From CAZRDB01 sp964598695 (lineage in GTDB: Bacteria > Armatimonadota > Zipacnadia > UBA1398): a stretch of 14,611 bases of DNA. The first letter of the stretch is position 1, and every line of letters starts with the position of its first letter. The stretch lies in NCBI GenBank assembly GCA_964598695.1, contig CAZRDB010000127.1:1-14611 (forward strand). Direction: 5' to 3'. The translations under genes were made by a program, and so were the position numbers. Positions 14,517 through 14,611 of the stretch are shown here, piece by piece. Under the pieces are notes generated by a model. That model was not told the origin of the DNA, searched no databases, and saw nothing but the letters and a program-made list of their open reading frames with translations.

Positions 14517-14611
14517 GGCGACCCCTCCTCCGCCGCTGCCGCCGGTTCCCCGTCCACCGTCAGGGCCCGGGGCTCTCCCGCAAGCCCGAGCGCGAGCCGT
14601 GCGCCGGCCGC
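14513..14611 (-). CDS. C-terminal end of an upstream operon gene (partial)
   Basis: The minus strand is open from the window edge through 32 codons to a TGA at 14515-14513, which overlaps the GTG start of the VWA-FHA gene by 4 bases. Codon third positions are mostly G or C, as in the neighbouring genes, and the overlap matches the two next junctions. The tail is Ala/Glu-rich with no recognisable domain. The product is unknown; it may be another member of the signalling unit. Confidence 0.55.
   Translation of the reverse strand, partial: AAGARLALGLAGEPRALTVDGEPAAAAEEGSP

Overview
This is a very GC-rich, tightly packed bacterial window with eleven complete protein genes and one partial one. 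No RNA gene, insertion sequence, CRISPR array or gene-free stretch longer than 300 bases was seen. A predicted outer-membrane beta-barrel with a signal peptide and C-terminal Trp points to a diderm (Gram-negative type) cell. The mix of Tat-exported oxidoreductase-like protein, GH43-type beta-propellers, a DUF3604-like PHP protein, GPP34 proteins and Ser/Thr kinase/PP2C/FHA signalling is what I associate with Planctomycetota, Armatimonadota and similar metagenome-derived phyla. That placement is inference; no phylogenetic marker gene is present.

Layout. (1) 129-1298 (+): a porin-like barrel behind a leader with an 11-bp perfect inverted repeat, followed by a 15-bp hairpin in the convergent gap. 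(2) 4894-1446 (-): a three-gene run of secreted GH43-type propeller, GT-A-like glycosyltransferase and B12-binding-type radical SAM enzyme, with gaps of 20 and 42 bp. (3) 5058-6550 (+): two tandem GPP34 (GOLPH3-type) paralogues, about 55% identical by hand count, followed by a 14-bp GC hairpin. (4) 6683-8452 (+): a PHP-domain metal hydrolase. (5) 14611-8471 (-): a long run of partial ORF, VWA-FHA protein, PP2C phosphatase, membrane-anchored Ser/Thr kinase, Tat-exported aldo/keto reductase-like protein and a second propeller glycosidase-like protein. The first four of these overlap by 4, 8 and 4 bp, and the Tat gene follows after 12 bp.

How the genes may work together. The VWA-FHA, phosphatase and kinase genes look like a self-contained reversible phospho-signalling module: a writer (kinase), an eraser (PP2C) and a reader (FHA) fused to a metal-dependent adhesion-type VWA scaffold. 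It resembles TerY-P triads and the PpkA/PppA/Fha set of type VI secretion, but no ter or T6SS genes are visible. Its unusual details are a kinase tail with an acidic helical module, two UBA-like repeats and one membrane segment, and four TG(D/E/A)L motifs in the VWA-FHA linker. The remaining genes suggest extracytoplasmic glycan handling (two propellers, a glycosyltransferase, a Tat protein, a barrel). The GPP34 pair suggests a membrane or Golgi-protein-like lipid-binding role whose bacterial function is poorly known.

Most starts were chosen by Shine-Dalgarno placement, which moves several of them inward from the longest open frame.
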